Below are positions 9,078 to 17,138 of a DNA stretch of 64,000 nucleotides, one piece after another; positions within the stretch are counted from its first letter, which is position 1; every line of letters begins with the position of its first letter. Location of the stretch: NCBI GenBank assembly GCA_037439785.1, contig JBBIVJ010000010.1, positions 53,089-117,088 on the forward strand, written 5' to 3'. This DNA is from DSVZ01 sp037439785 (GTDB lineage Bacteria; Verrucomicrobiota; Verrucomicrobiia; Limisphaerales; J093). Under the pieces are notes generated by a model that had not been told where the DNA came from, did no database searches, and worked only from the letters and a program-made list of their open reading frames with translations. The translations under genes were made by a program, and so were the position numbers.

Positions 9078-9851
9078 GTGGGCCAACCCGATTTCCTGGA
9101 ACTGGGCGACGGCACCCGCCTGCCGGTCTTGTACGAGGACCGCGCCGTCCTGGCGGTGGACAAGCCGGCCGGCTGGCTGCTGGCCCCCGCCCACTGGCGG
9201 CAGACCCACCGCAACCTCCAGGCCGCCCTCGAGTCCGGCCTTGCCGGTGGCGCCCCCTGGGCGCGGCGCCGCCAGTTGAAGTTCCTCCGCTTCGTGCACC
9301 GGCTGGATGCCGAGACCAGCGGCGTGTTGCTACTGGCCCGCAGCCCGGGCGCGCTGGCACCGTTGAGCCGGCTCTTCGCCACCCGGTCGGTGGACAAGCG
9401 CTACCTGGCCGTGGTGGCCGGCCTGTCCCGCCAAACGGCCTGGACCTGCGAGTGGCCGCTGCGCCCGCCCGAGGGTCCGCACCGGCCCGCGCGGGTGGAC
9501 CGGCGCGCCGGCCGGCCCGCCCTCACCGCCGTCCGGCTCCTGGCCACGGTGCAGGCGGCGGCCGCGCCACCGCGGGCCCTGCTCGAGGCGCGTCCGCTCA
9601 CCGGGCGCACCCATCAGATTCGCGTGCACCTGGCGGCGGCGCGCCTGCCGGTGGTGGGCGACACGCTCTACGGTGGGCCGCCCGCGGCCGAAGGCCTGGG
9701 CCTGCGCGCGGTGGGGCTGGCCTACCGCGATCCCTTCACCGGCCGGCCGGTGTGCATCACCGCGCCGGCGGCGGAGTTTCTTCAACGCTTCGGGTTCGCG
9801 CCGGACGCGGCGACGGGCGGCGCGGAGGCGGGGGCCGGGAAAGGGCGCTGA
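9078..9851 (+). CDS. RluA-family RNA pseudouridine synthase
   Basis: A 257-residue pseudouridine synthase of the RluA/RsuA superfamily. The catalytic aspartate is D77 in HRLDAETSG, and the family's C-terminal signature GRTHQIRVHLA and VVGDTLYGG are intact. It lacks an S4 RNA-binding domain, as in RluA, RluE or TruC-type enzymes, so the target (23S rRNA or tRNA) cannot be named. The start is a GTG at 9078; it begins MGQPDFLELGDGTRLPVLYED. It follows waaA by 19 bases and converges on the PIG-L gene with a 3-base gap, so waaA and this gene are probably co-transcribed. Confidence 0.9.
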   Translation: MGQPDFLELGDGTRLPVLYEDRAVLAVDKPAGWLLAPAHWRQTHRNLQAALESGLAGGAPWARRRQLKFLRFVHRLDAETSGVLLLARSPGALAPLSRLFATRSVDKRYLAVVAGLSRQTAWTCEWPLRPPEGPHRPARVDRRAGRPALTAVRLLATVQAAAAPPRALLEARPLTGRTHQIRVHLAAARLPVVGDTLYGGPPAAEGLGLRAVGLAYRDPFTGRPVCITAPAAEFLQRFGFAPDAATGGAEAGAGKGR

Positions 9852-9854
9852 GGC

Positions 9855-10760
9855 TCAGGGGCCGAAGAACGGGAACAGGCGCCGCAGTTCGGCGCGGTCG
9901 GGCTGGCGGCCGTACTCGCACAGTTCGAAGGCCTCGGCGTACTCGACGCGCGTCCCGCGTTCCGGGCCGTAGGCCTCGAGCAGTTGGGCGCGGAAGCGCT
10001 CGGCCAGGTTGCGGCTGCGCTGGCGGAACCAGGCTTCCACCTCGCGGTCCCGCTCGGCGGCACGGGCGGGGTCGGCCAGTTCGGGACCGCCGTTGGCGCC
10101 GCCTTCGCGGAACTGGGAGACCAGTTGGCCCAGCGCCTGGAGCTTGCGCGGCATCACCTCGTCAATGGCCACCACCACGTCCGGCTGGAAGGGGTTGGGC
10201 TTCTTGAAAGCGTCCGGGTAGTACAGGAAGACCGGGTTGCGCGGCAGGTGGGGCACGTCCGGGCAGAAGAACGGCACGGTGACCATGTAGGCGGCGTCCT
10301 GGACCAGCATCCCCAGGTAGCGGTGGTCGGGGTGGTAATCGTTGGGCCGCGGCCCCAGCACCAGGTCCGCCTGCCACTCGCGAATGAGGCGGACCAGCAG
10401 GCGGCGGTTTTCCAGCGTGGGCAGCAGCTCGCCGTCGTGGATGTCCAGCACCTGGGTGGTGACGCCGAGCACGCGCGCGGCGGCCTCGACCTCGGCGGTG
10501 CGGCGGCGGGCCAGCGGACCGCCGGCCTCCCGCCAGTGGCCGATGTCGCCGTTGGTCACCGAGACCAGTTTGACCTTGTGACCGCGGGCGGACCACAGGG
10601 CGGCCACGCCGCCGGCCTGGATTTCGCAGTCGTCCGGGTGGGCGCCGAAACAGATGATGCGCAGCGGGGCGGGGGCGGGTTTGGCGGCGCGCAGGGCCGG
10701 GGCGCCGAGCCCCAGGCCGCCCGCCAGGAGCAGGGCCAGGGATGTCAGGGGAGGATTCAT
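9855..10760 (-). CDS. PIG-L/LmbE-family deacetylase, secreted
   Basis: A 301-residue zinc-dependent N-deacetylase-like protein (PIG-L, LmbE, MshB, BshB family). Residues 1-26 are a signal peptide. The metal site AHPDD is at residues 40-44 and the third ligand region is YHPDHRYLG. The family removes acetyl from GlcNAc-type sugars; exported members in Verrucomicrobia and Planctomycetes are thought to act on environmental glycans. Its ATG overlaps the TGA of the upstream hydrolase gene in an ATGA of 4 bases, so the two are translationally coupled and probably act on the same substrate class. Confidence 0.88.
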   Translation of the reverse strand: MNPPLTSLALLLAGGLGLGAPALRAAKPAPAPLRIICFGAHPDDCEIQAGGVAALWSARGHKVKLVSVTNGDIGHWREAGGPLARRRTAEVEAAARVLGVTTQVLDIHDGELLPTLENRRLLVRLIREWQADLVLGPRPNDYHPDHRYLGMLVQDAAYMVTVPFFCPDVPHLPRNPVFLYYPDAFKKPNPFQPDVVVAIDEVMPRKLQALGQLVSQFREGGANGGPELADPARAAERDREVEAWFRQRSRNLAERFRAQLLEAYGPERGTRVEYAEAFELCEYGRQPDRAELRRLFPFFGP

Positions 10761-13282
10761 GGCTGGGAACGATTCGGAGATTCGCCCGGAGGCTGCGCCT
10801 CATGCCGGCGGCCGGCAAGCGCGGATTCCGGCGGCGCGGGCGGGCCCAGGACCTCCTCGAGCCAGGCGTAGGCGCGGGAGCGGACCTCCGGCGGGAAGGT
10901 GTGGCCGGCGGCGGGCGTCTCGATCACCAGCCGCGACGCCGCCCCGTGCAGCGCGTACACCGGCCGGGCCGCCTCCACGCAATCCAGCACGCCGGACAAC
11001 TCGAAGTTGTCCTCCCCGCGGGGGGCGTTGATGAACACCGGCCGCGGCGCCAGCGCCCCGAGCAGCTCGGGGAAGTCAAACGGCATCTGCTTGGGGTCCC
11101 GGCCAAACTCCGTGGCGATGCGCGGCATGTAGCCGGCGTGGCTCCAGCCGGTGAGGTCGCCCCCCCGGTATTTGAAGAAGGAGTTGAAGCCGCAACTGCT
11201 CACCACCGCGCGGACCCGCGGCTCGAAGACGGCCAGAAACAGCGCGTTGTGGCCGCCCAGCGAATGGCCGATGACCCCCACCCGCGCCGGGTCCACCTCC
11301 GGCCGGCGGCACAGCACCTCGAGGGCGGCCCGGTGATTGACCACCCCCTTCATCGTGGCACTGGCATAGCCCAGGGCGTAGGCATCCACCCGGTATTCGC
11401 CGAAGTTCGGATAGTCCGGCGCCAGGGTCACGAAGCCCCGCGTTGCCAGCTCGGCGGCGTAGTGGAGATCGGCCAGACCCGCCCGCCCGGCCGGCTCGTC
11501 CTTGCCCGCCGGCGTGGTCTGGTGGAGACAAAGCATCGCCGGCAGCCGCCCCGGCCGCCCCGCCGGCACCAGCAGCCAGGCCGGCACGGCGTCGCCATCC
11601 GGCGTGCGGAAGGTCAGGCGGAGGCGGACGAAAGCGGCCTCGGGGATGACCTCCGGGACCCGCACCTCCGGCGGCCCGGGCTGCCGCGGGCGGGGCGGCT
11701 CGCCCAGCACGCGCGTCAGGGCCCCGAGGATGTCACGGCGGCGACGGGACCAGTCGCGGACCGAGCGGACGGGGTGCTCGACCCCGCGCCGGTCCCGCCA
11801 CAGCAGCAGGTGCTGTTTGTCCGGCTGGAACCACGCCGCCCGGCGGTCCACCGGCGCGAGCAGCCGGGCGATGCCGGCCTTGAGCTCGAATTCGCTCGGC
11901 GGTCCCACCCGCGACATGGTCGGCTCGTAGCCGCCTTCGCTGAGCGCGGCGTCGCAGCAAATGTAACCGGGGCCGGCTTCGCCGTAGGCCGCCACGGCCA
12001 CAAAGCGGTCCGGCCGCAGGCTCTGGGCGTAGAGTTGATACTCCACGAAGGCCTCGCCGGGCAGGTGCAGGGTGGTCACCGGCCCCAGGTGCAGGCGCGC
12101 CAGCTCGAGGAAGGGATCGGCCGCCAGCCGTTGGCTCCAGGCCAGGTCCAGCGCCGCGCGCAACCGGGCGGGGGCCGGGGCCTGCGGATCGCTCACCACT
12201 GCGCGGGCGCGGGTGGGCGACCATTCCGGCTCGGTGCGCGGGTGGACCCGGACGCGGGCGGTCCGCCACTCCAGGCGCCGCACCGGCGCGGTGCGGGTGT
12301 CCGCGACGGCGCGGCGCATCGCCTCGAACACGCGGTCGGTCAGTTCCCGCCGGGCGCGGGGCGAGCCGTCGTTGTACTTGCCGGCGGTGATGTTGCCGCC
12401 GCAGCCGGTGAAGTAGATCTGCGGCACGCCTTCTTCGGCCTCGAGGGCGCGGCGGGCCAGGCCGACGGTGTCCGAGGTCGCGCGGCCGTCGCCGTAAAAG
12501 CTCATGGGGTGCGTGGCGTAGAAGTGGAGCCGCACGCGCGGTTGGTCCCCGTCCAGCAAGGTCACCGTGCGTAGCCAGGGGTCCACCAGCCCTTCCGGGG
12601 CGGCCTGGAGCCGGGGATCGCGTGTGGCGCTGTAGCGGACGTGGATGGCGCCGTCGGCCAGCCGCACGCGGCGGTTGGAGGCGAAGCGCTCGACCCGCGC
12701 CCGCCCCCAGCCCACGTGGGTGAAGGGGACCATGCGCCGGGTCGCCTCGCGCACGGCGGCCTCGAGCCGGCGGGTCACGGCGTCCAGAAACTCGAGGTCC
12801 AGGTGGGGAGGAGGTTGGGGCGCGGCGCGCAGCAGCCGCTCCGCCGCGGCATCGGCGATGGGCGCGTTGTGCTGGTGGACGGTATGCACCGCCACGTGAC
12901 CGACCGGCACGCCGGCGCCGGCCGCCAGCCGCGCGCGGAACAGGTCGTGGGCCGCGGTCTGGAGGAGGCACCAGTCCACGGCGCACAGCACGTAGCGGCG
13001 GTCCCCCTCGGCCAGCACCACGCCCTTGGCCAGCAGGGGATCGTCCACCGCCTCGAGCGGCCGAATCCAGCCGCCGCACAACGGGTGCCCCGGCGGCGGG
13101 GTGACGTCGCACTCGAACGCCGCCACGCGCAGCGCCGCCGGTTCGGCCGCGAGGGCGAGGCTTCCCCCGATCATCGCCAGCCCCCACACCCCGAGGCCGC
13201 GTCGCCGCCCACGGCCTCGCCCCTGAGCGGCGGGGGTGGAGGGGGTGCCTGGCGGCAATGGCGCGGGGCGGGGAAGGTGCAT
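10757..13282 (-). CDS. Neutral-ceramidase-like / alpha-beta hydrolase fusion, exported
   Basis: An 841-residue two-domain protein. After a basic and hydrophobic N-terminus (about residues 20-46) comes a neutral/alkaline ceramidase-like N-terminal domain (about 50-470): FECDVTPPPGHPLCGG opens it, and VHTVHQHNAP and YFTGCGGNI resemble the family's metal-site regions. Residues about 500-835 are an alpha/beta hydrolase of the dienelactone hydrolase / acetylxylan esterase kind, with nucleophile S674 in GHSLGGHN, a likely acid in PRGEDNF and histidine in AAGHTFPP. The combination suggests two hydrolytic steps on one secreted substrate. It is coupled to the PIG-L deacetylase downstream. Which start is used is uncertain because the first 20 residues are Pro-rich and atypical for a signal peptide. 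Confidence 0.78.
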   Translation of the reverse strand: MHLPRPAPLPPGTPSTPAAQGRGRGRRRGLGVWGLAMIGGSLALAAEPAALRVAAFECDVTPPPGHPLCGGWIRPLEAVDDPLLAKGVVLAEGDRRYVLCAVDWCLLQTAAHDLFRARLAAGAGVPVGHVAVHTVHQHNAPIADAAAERLLRAAPQPPPHLDLEFLDAVTRRLEAAVREATRRMVPFTHVGWGRARVERFASNRRVRLADGAIHVRYSATRDPRLQAAPEGLVDPWLRTVTLLDGDQPRVRLHFYATHPMSFYGDGRATSDTVGLARRALEAEEGVPQIYFTGCGGNITAGKYNDGSPRARRELTDRVFEAMRRAVADTRTAPVRRLEWRTARVRVHPRTEPEWSPTRARAVVSDPQAPAPARLRAALDLAWSQRLAADPFLELARLHLGPVTTLHLPGEAFVEYQLYAQSLRPDRFVAVAAYGEAGPGYICCDAALSEGGYEPTMSRVGPPSEFELKAGIARLLAPVDRRAAWFQPDKQHLLLWRDRRGVEHPVRSVRDWSRRRRDILGALTRVLGEPPRPRQPGPPEVRVPEVIPEAAFVRLRLTFRTPDGDAVPAWLLVPAGRPGRLPAMLCLHQTTPAGKDEPAGRAGLADLHYAAELATRGFVTLAPDYPNFGEYRVDAYALGYASATMKGVVNHRAALEVLCRRPEVDPARVGVIGHSLGGHNALFLAVFEPRVRAVVSSCGFNSFFKYRGGDLTGWSHAGYMPRIATEFGRDPKQMPFDFPELLGALAPRPVFINAPRGEDNFELSGVLDCVEAARPVYALHGAASRLVIETPAAGHTFPPEVRSRAYAWLEEVLGPPAPPESALAGRRHEAQPPGESPNRSQP

Positions 13283-13391
13283 GGCCGCATCCTGGGCCGG
13301 CCGGCCGGCGGCGGCAAGGCTGGCAGGCAGGGGGCCAAACGCGGGCTCGGGTGGGTCGGCAGGGATGGTCCGCGCCCGGTCCGGTGGTGCT

Positions 13392-16300
13392 TCAGGTCAG
13401 CCGGCGGAACCGATGTTGTGCGGGGTCAATGCGGCAGATGGCCGCGAACCGGCAGACATCGCAGGCCCGGAGCGAGGCACCTTTCTGGAAGGGGTCCACC
13501 GCCACCACACCGCCGAGGATGCGCGTGGCCTGGCGGATCAGTTGCTCGCGCGTGGCCGTGATCAGGGCGTCGAAGTCCTCCGCGCTGAGGGCGTCGCCGC
13601 CGCGGTGGACTTCGGTGCCGGCGGCGTTGAGGCGATAGGCAAACTGGCCGCTGGGCTCGCCGGAAGGGCGGCCGTCCAGGAGGTCCAGTGCCGCGACGGA
13701 AAAACGGCCGCGCAGCGGGGGCGGAGCGGAGGCCGGACCGCCGGAGCCGCCCACGACCTCGCTGCGGGAGCGGGCGGGCGGGCGCTGACCGCGGAGGTTC
13801 ACGTAAAACAGGCCGGCCGGCCGCAGGGCGGGTGGGGGGCCGGCGGTGTCCGGTCCCGCGGGAGCGGAGCGGGGCGGGTCCGGGGCTGCGGCGGGGGGCG
13901 GGGTCGGCAGCCCCAGGGCGCAGAGGGCGGCCAGGTAGGCGGGCAGTTGGAGTTGGATGCCGTGGCGGAACAGCAGCGGATCAAACTGGTGGGTGCCGGC
14001 CTTGTAATCCAGCACCACGCACCAGAGAGCGCCCGTGGCGGGGTCCTGCGCCACATCCACGCGGTCCACCTGGCCGCTCAGGGCCAGATACCGTTCGCCG
14101 GGCAGGGGAAGGGTCCAGGCGGGCAGCGCGCCGTCCCGGCCCCCAAAGGCCAGCTCGGCGGCCAGGGGGTTGAAATCGTAGCCGCGATGCATCCACGCCA
14201 GCAGGTCGGCCACGTGGTCCTGTACCTGGCGGGTGAGGGCCCGGGCGTTGACCGCGCCCACTTCATCGGCTTCGAGCACGCCGCCGCCGAACTCCGCCTT
14301 CAGGGAATCGGCCAGTTGGCCGATGCGCTGGCGGGCCTCCTCGGGCGTGAAGGCGCGCCAGCTTCCCCGCTCCGCCAGCGCCACCTCGTGAAAGCGGCGC
14401 AGCAGCTCGTGCTGGAAGCTCCCCCGTTGCCGGGCGTCCACGGCGAAGCGCCGCCGCTCTTCCGCGCGCAGGCCGAAGCTGACGAAGAATTGGAAGGGAC
14501 AGGCGGCGAAGCGTTCGAGCCGGCTGACCGAGACGCGCAGGCCGGGCGCGCCGTACAAGCGCGCCGCCAGCCCCGGCGCCAGGCGTTCGGGCACGGCTGC
14601 CGGGGGTGTGGACCAGCGGGTCAGGTGTTCCGCGGACCAGCCTGCAGCCTGCAACCCCTGCCGGACCGCGGGGTCGGAGAGGGCCTCCCGCCTCAGGCCG
14701 GCGCCCACCAGTTCGACCGGGTGCAGACAGGCGGCGGGCGCGGCGGGGGCGGCTGCCGTCTCGGTGGGTAGTTGGGGGAACAGGCGGCGGAGGCGCGCGA
14801 TCCAGGCCGACTCGCCCAGGGCGCGGCCGGCGGCGTCGGTGCGAGCCCAGGTCAGGACCAGGCGTTCGCGGGCGCGGGTGGCGGCAATGTAGCCGAGGTA
14901 GTGCTCGCGGCCGGTCTGGCAGGTGCGGTCGGGGCCCACGTCCAGGCCGTGGTCGGCCAGTGTGCGCTGCTCGGCTTCCGCCAGCAACGGCGAGGCAGCA
15001 GGCGGCGCGGGGAAGAGGCCCTCGTTGAGGCCGAGCACGATCACCAGGCGAAGGTCCGGATTGCGGGAGCGGTCCACCGCGCCCACGAGCACCTGGTCCA
15101 GGGCGGGCGGGATCACGCCCACGCTCAGATGCGCCAGGCCGGCCTCGAGCACCGGCAGCCACTCGCGCAGGGGGAGCCGTTCGGTGGGGAAGGCCCGGGC
15201 CACATTGTCCAGCCAGGCGTCCAGTTGCTCGCGGACGGCCCGGTGCACCGCGGCCCACTCGAGGGCGGCGGGGTCACGGGGGGAGGCCTCGCCGCGGGCG
15301 GCCCATTCCGCCAGGGTCCGGTCCACCGCCAGCGCCGCCCAGAAGGCGCGCACCGCGGCGGCCAGTTCCGTGCCGCTGGTGGGGGTGGTTGCCAGGGCAC
15401 GCGCCAGCCGCTCGAAGGGGGGCACCACCTGTTGGCGCAGGGCTTCGAGGCGGGCGCCGACGGCGCGATCCTCGGGCAGGTCGAGCGGTTCCAGCCAGAC
15501 GGAACCCTCCCAGCCGCGGGCCAGGGCCTCGTTTTCCAGATGGTCCAGCGCGGCCGGGGGAGCGGGCACCAGACCGGTCTTGAGGGCGCTGAACCAGTCG
15601 GCGTGTTGCCAGCCGTAGGCGACGGTCCGCAGCGCGCTGCGGGTCAGTTCGGCCAGGGGGTGATGCGCCACGGATTCCCGCCGGTCCAGGAAGAAGGGCA
15701 GGCCGTATCGGCGGAACACGCGGCGCACCAGTTCGTGATGGCCCTCGAGGGAACGCATCAGCACGGCCACGTCGCGGTATCGCGCGCCGCGGTGCCGGAC
15801 AAACCACAGAATCTCCCGCGCGGCCTCGGTCACCTCCTGCTCGGGGTCCGCACAACTCACCAGCTGCAGGCAGTCCGGGGGCGTCCCCTTCCACGGCCGG
15901 GGCAGCGCCCAGTGGCGCTCGAGATGAAACAGCGCCGGCGCCCGGGCGAACCGGCCGCGGTCCGGTGCAGCGGACAGGGCTTCCTCGATGACTTCACATT
16001 GCGGCAGCGCCCGAAGCCGTTCGCGGAGACGATCGAGGCTTTCCAGGACCGGACTCCAGGGGGACAGGCCATGACCACTCCCGGCGCCGGCGGGGTCCAG
16101 GCAAAAGGCCAGCGTGGCCTGTTCGACGCCGGGCAGCAGCGCGACCAGGAGGTCCAGTTCCTGCGGGGTCATCTCGGCAAAGCCGTCCAGCCACAACCCG
16201 CCCAACGCCGGTGCCGCGCCGCGGCGGCGGGCTTCGTGCAGCGCGCGCGTGGCAGCATCCAGCAACGAGTCCGCGTCTTCGAGCTGGTGGTCCGCCAGCC

Positions 16301-16832
16301 AGGCCTGGTAAGCGGCCAGCAGGCGCGCCAGATCGGCGAGCTTGTCCCGCAACGTGCGGGGGAGGGCGGCCTCGCGGGCCAGGCGCGTCAGGCGGGCCGC
16401 CCCCACTTGGTGGCGCTGGAAGCGGCGGAGCAACTCGCTGAGTTCCGCGGCAAAGCCGGTCAACCGCGCCGAGGCGCGGAAGACCGTCAGGTGGTCCCGC
16501 TCGCGCGCCAGCAGGGCGCGGAGGACCATCCGTCGTCCCTCTTCGGCCAGCAACGGGGGCGGGGGCCGGTGGAGCGTGTCCAACAGCCGGGCCGCCAGGC
16601 GGTCAAAGGACAGAATCTGCAGCCGGGTGAAGGCGGGGACCGCGGGGTCGGCGAGCACCTGGCGTTCGAGCTGGTAGGTGGCCTGTTTGGGGGCCAGAAA
16701 CAGTAGCGGCGACCCCTCCGGGTGGGCGCACAAGGCGGCGCACACCTCGGCCAGGCAGCGATGGGTTTTGCCGGAGCCGGCCGGACCAAGCAGGAGCCGC
16801 ACGTGCACGGGGCAATTAAGCGGCGGCGGCAC
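13392..16832 (-). CDS. AddB-like nuclease/helicase subunit with Fe-S cluster
   Basis: A 1146-residue protein like the AddB subunit (or the AdnA/AddB-like PD-(D/E)XK proteins) of double-strand-break-processing helicase-nucleases. It opens with a Walker A motif (GPAGSGKTH, near residues 17-25). The C-terminal nuclease domain holds the LDYKAG motif near residue 940. The Fe-S staple is complete: C778 in FAACPFQ plus three cysteines at about 1124, 1127 and 1133 (CDVCRFAAIC). No AddA gene lies beside it in this window; upstream is a divergent lipoprotein gene and downstream the ceramidase-like gene. It would resect DNA ends for recombination, together with an AddA encoded elsewhere. Pro/Ala-rich inserts near residues 975-1000 look variable. 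Confidence 0.83.
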   Translation of the reverse strand: MPPPLNCPVHVRLLLGPAGSGKTHRCLAEVCAALCAHPEGSPLLFLAPKQATYQLERQVLADPAVPAFTRLQILSFDRLAARLLDTLHRPPPPLLAEEGRRMVLRALLARERDHLTVFRASARLTGFAAELSELLRRFQRHQVGAARLTRLAREAALPRTLRDKLADLARLLAAYQAWLADHQLEDADSLLDAATRALHEARRRGAAPALGGLWLDGFAEMTPQELDLLVALLPGVEQATLAFCLDPAGAGSGHGLSPWSPVLESLDRLRERLRALPQCEVIEEALSAAPDRGRFARAPALFHLERHWALPRPWKGTPPDCLQLVSCADPEQEVTEAAREILWFVRHRGARYRDVAVLMRSLEGHHELVRRVFRRYGLPFFLDRRESVAHHPLAELTRSALRTVAYGWQHADWFSALKTGLVPAPPAALDHLENEALARGWEGSVWLEPLDLPEDRAVGARLEALRQQVVPPFERLARALATTPTSGTELAAAVRAFWAALAVDRTLAEWAARGEASPRDPAALEWAAVHRAVREQLDAWLDNVARAFPTERLPLREWLPVLEAGLAHLSVGVIPPALDQVLVGAVDRSRNPDLRLVIVLGLNEGLFPAPPAASPLLAEAEQRTLADHGLDVGPDRTCQTGREHYLGYIAATRARERLVLTWARTDAAGRALGESAWIARLRRLFPQLPTETAAAPAAPAACLHPVELVGAGLRREALSDPAVRQGLQAAGWSAEHLTRWSTPPAAVPERLAPGLAARLYGAPGLRVSVSRLERFAACPFQFFVSFGLRAEERRRFAVDARQRGSFQHELLRRFHEVALAERGSWRAFTPEEARQRIGQLADSLKAEFGGGVLEADEVGAVNARALTRQVQDHVADLLAWMHRGYDFNPLAAELAFGGRDGALPAWTLPLPGERYLALSGQVDRVDVAQDPATGALWCVVLDYKAGTHQFDPLLFRHGIQLQLPAYLAALCALGLPTPPPAAAPDPPRSAPAGPDTAGPPPALRPAGLFYVNLRGQRPPARSRSEVVGGSGGPASAPPPLRGRFSVAALDLLDGRPSGEPSGQFAYRLNAAGTEVHRGGDALSAEDFDALITATREQLIRQATRILGGVVAVDPFQKGASLRACDVCRFAAICRIDPAQHRFRRLT

Positions 16833-17138
16833 GGACCGGCAACGGCGGAGTGTGCGCGCGGCGGCGGATGTCCGCCCGCCAGTTCGCGCTGGCGGTCGGC
16901 GGCCGGATGAATAACTTGAGGCGGCGGGCGGTCAATGGGGCTGGTGGCTGGTGGCTGGTGGCAATAAGTCGGGCTGTCCCGGCCCAACACACCGGCTGGT
17001 ACGCCCGGCCCGCCGCCCGCAGGTGGCATGAACGCTCACACAACACAACGGGTCCGGCCGGGGAGCATCCCGCCGTTCCAGGTCTGCGGGACACTGACAG
17101 CCGGCCACAGCGGAGGGCTCGTTCTCTCCTTCCCTGCC
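16833..17138. other. Intergenic region between divergent genes
   Basis: This 306-base gap separates the AddB-like and DUF6600 genes, which are divergent, and must hold both promoters. It contains a short triple repeat of GGCTGGT around 16930-16955. I see no convincing -35/-10 pair and no small gene. Confidence 0.4.

Noticed and set aside
10742..12574. A 610-codon open frame on the plus strand opposite the ceramidase-like/hydrolase gene
   Set aside because: Codon composition is Arg/Gly/His-rich without any domain, and the opposite strand encodes a motif-bearing protein throughout.
13258..13638. Extra small gene between the ceramidase-like and AddB-like genes on the plus strand
   Set aside because: Most of it is antisense to the AddB-like gene's 3' end, and the product has no recognisable feature.
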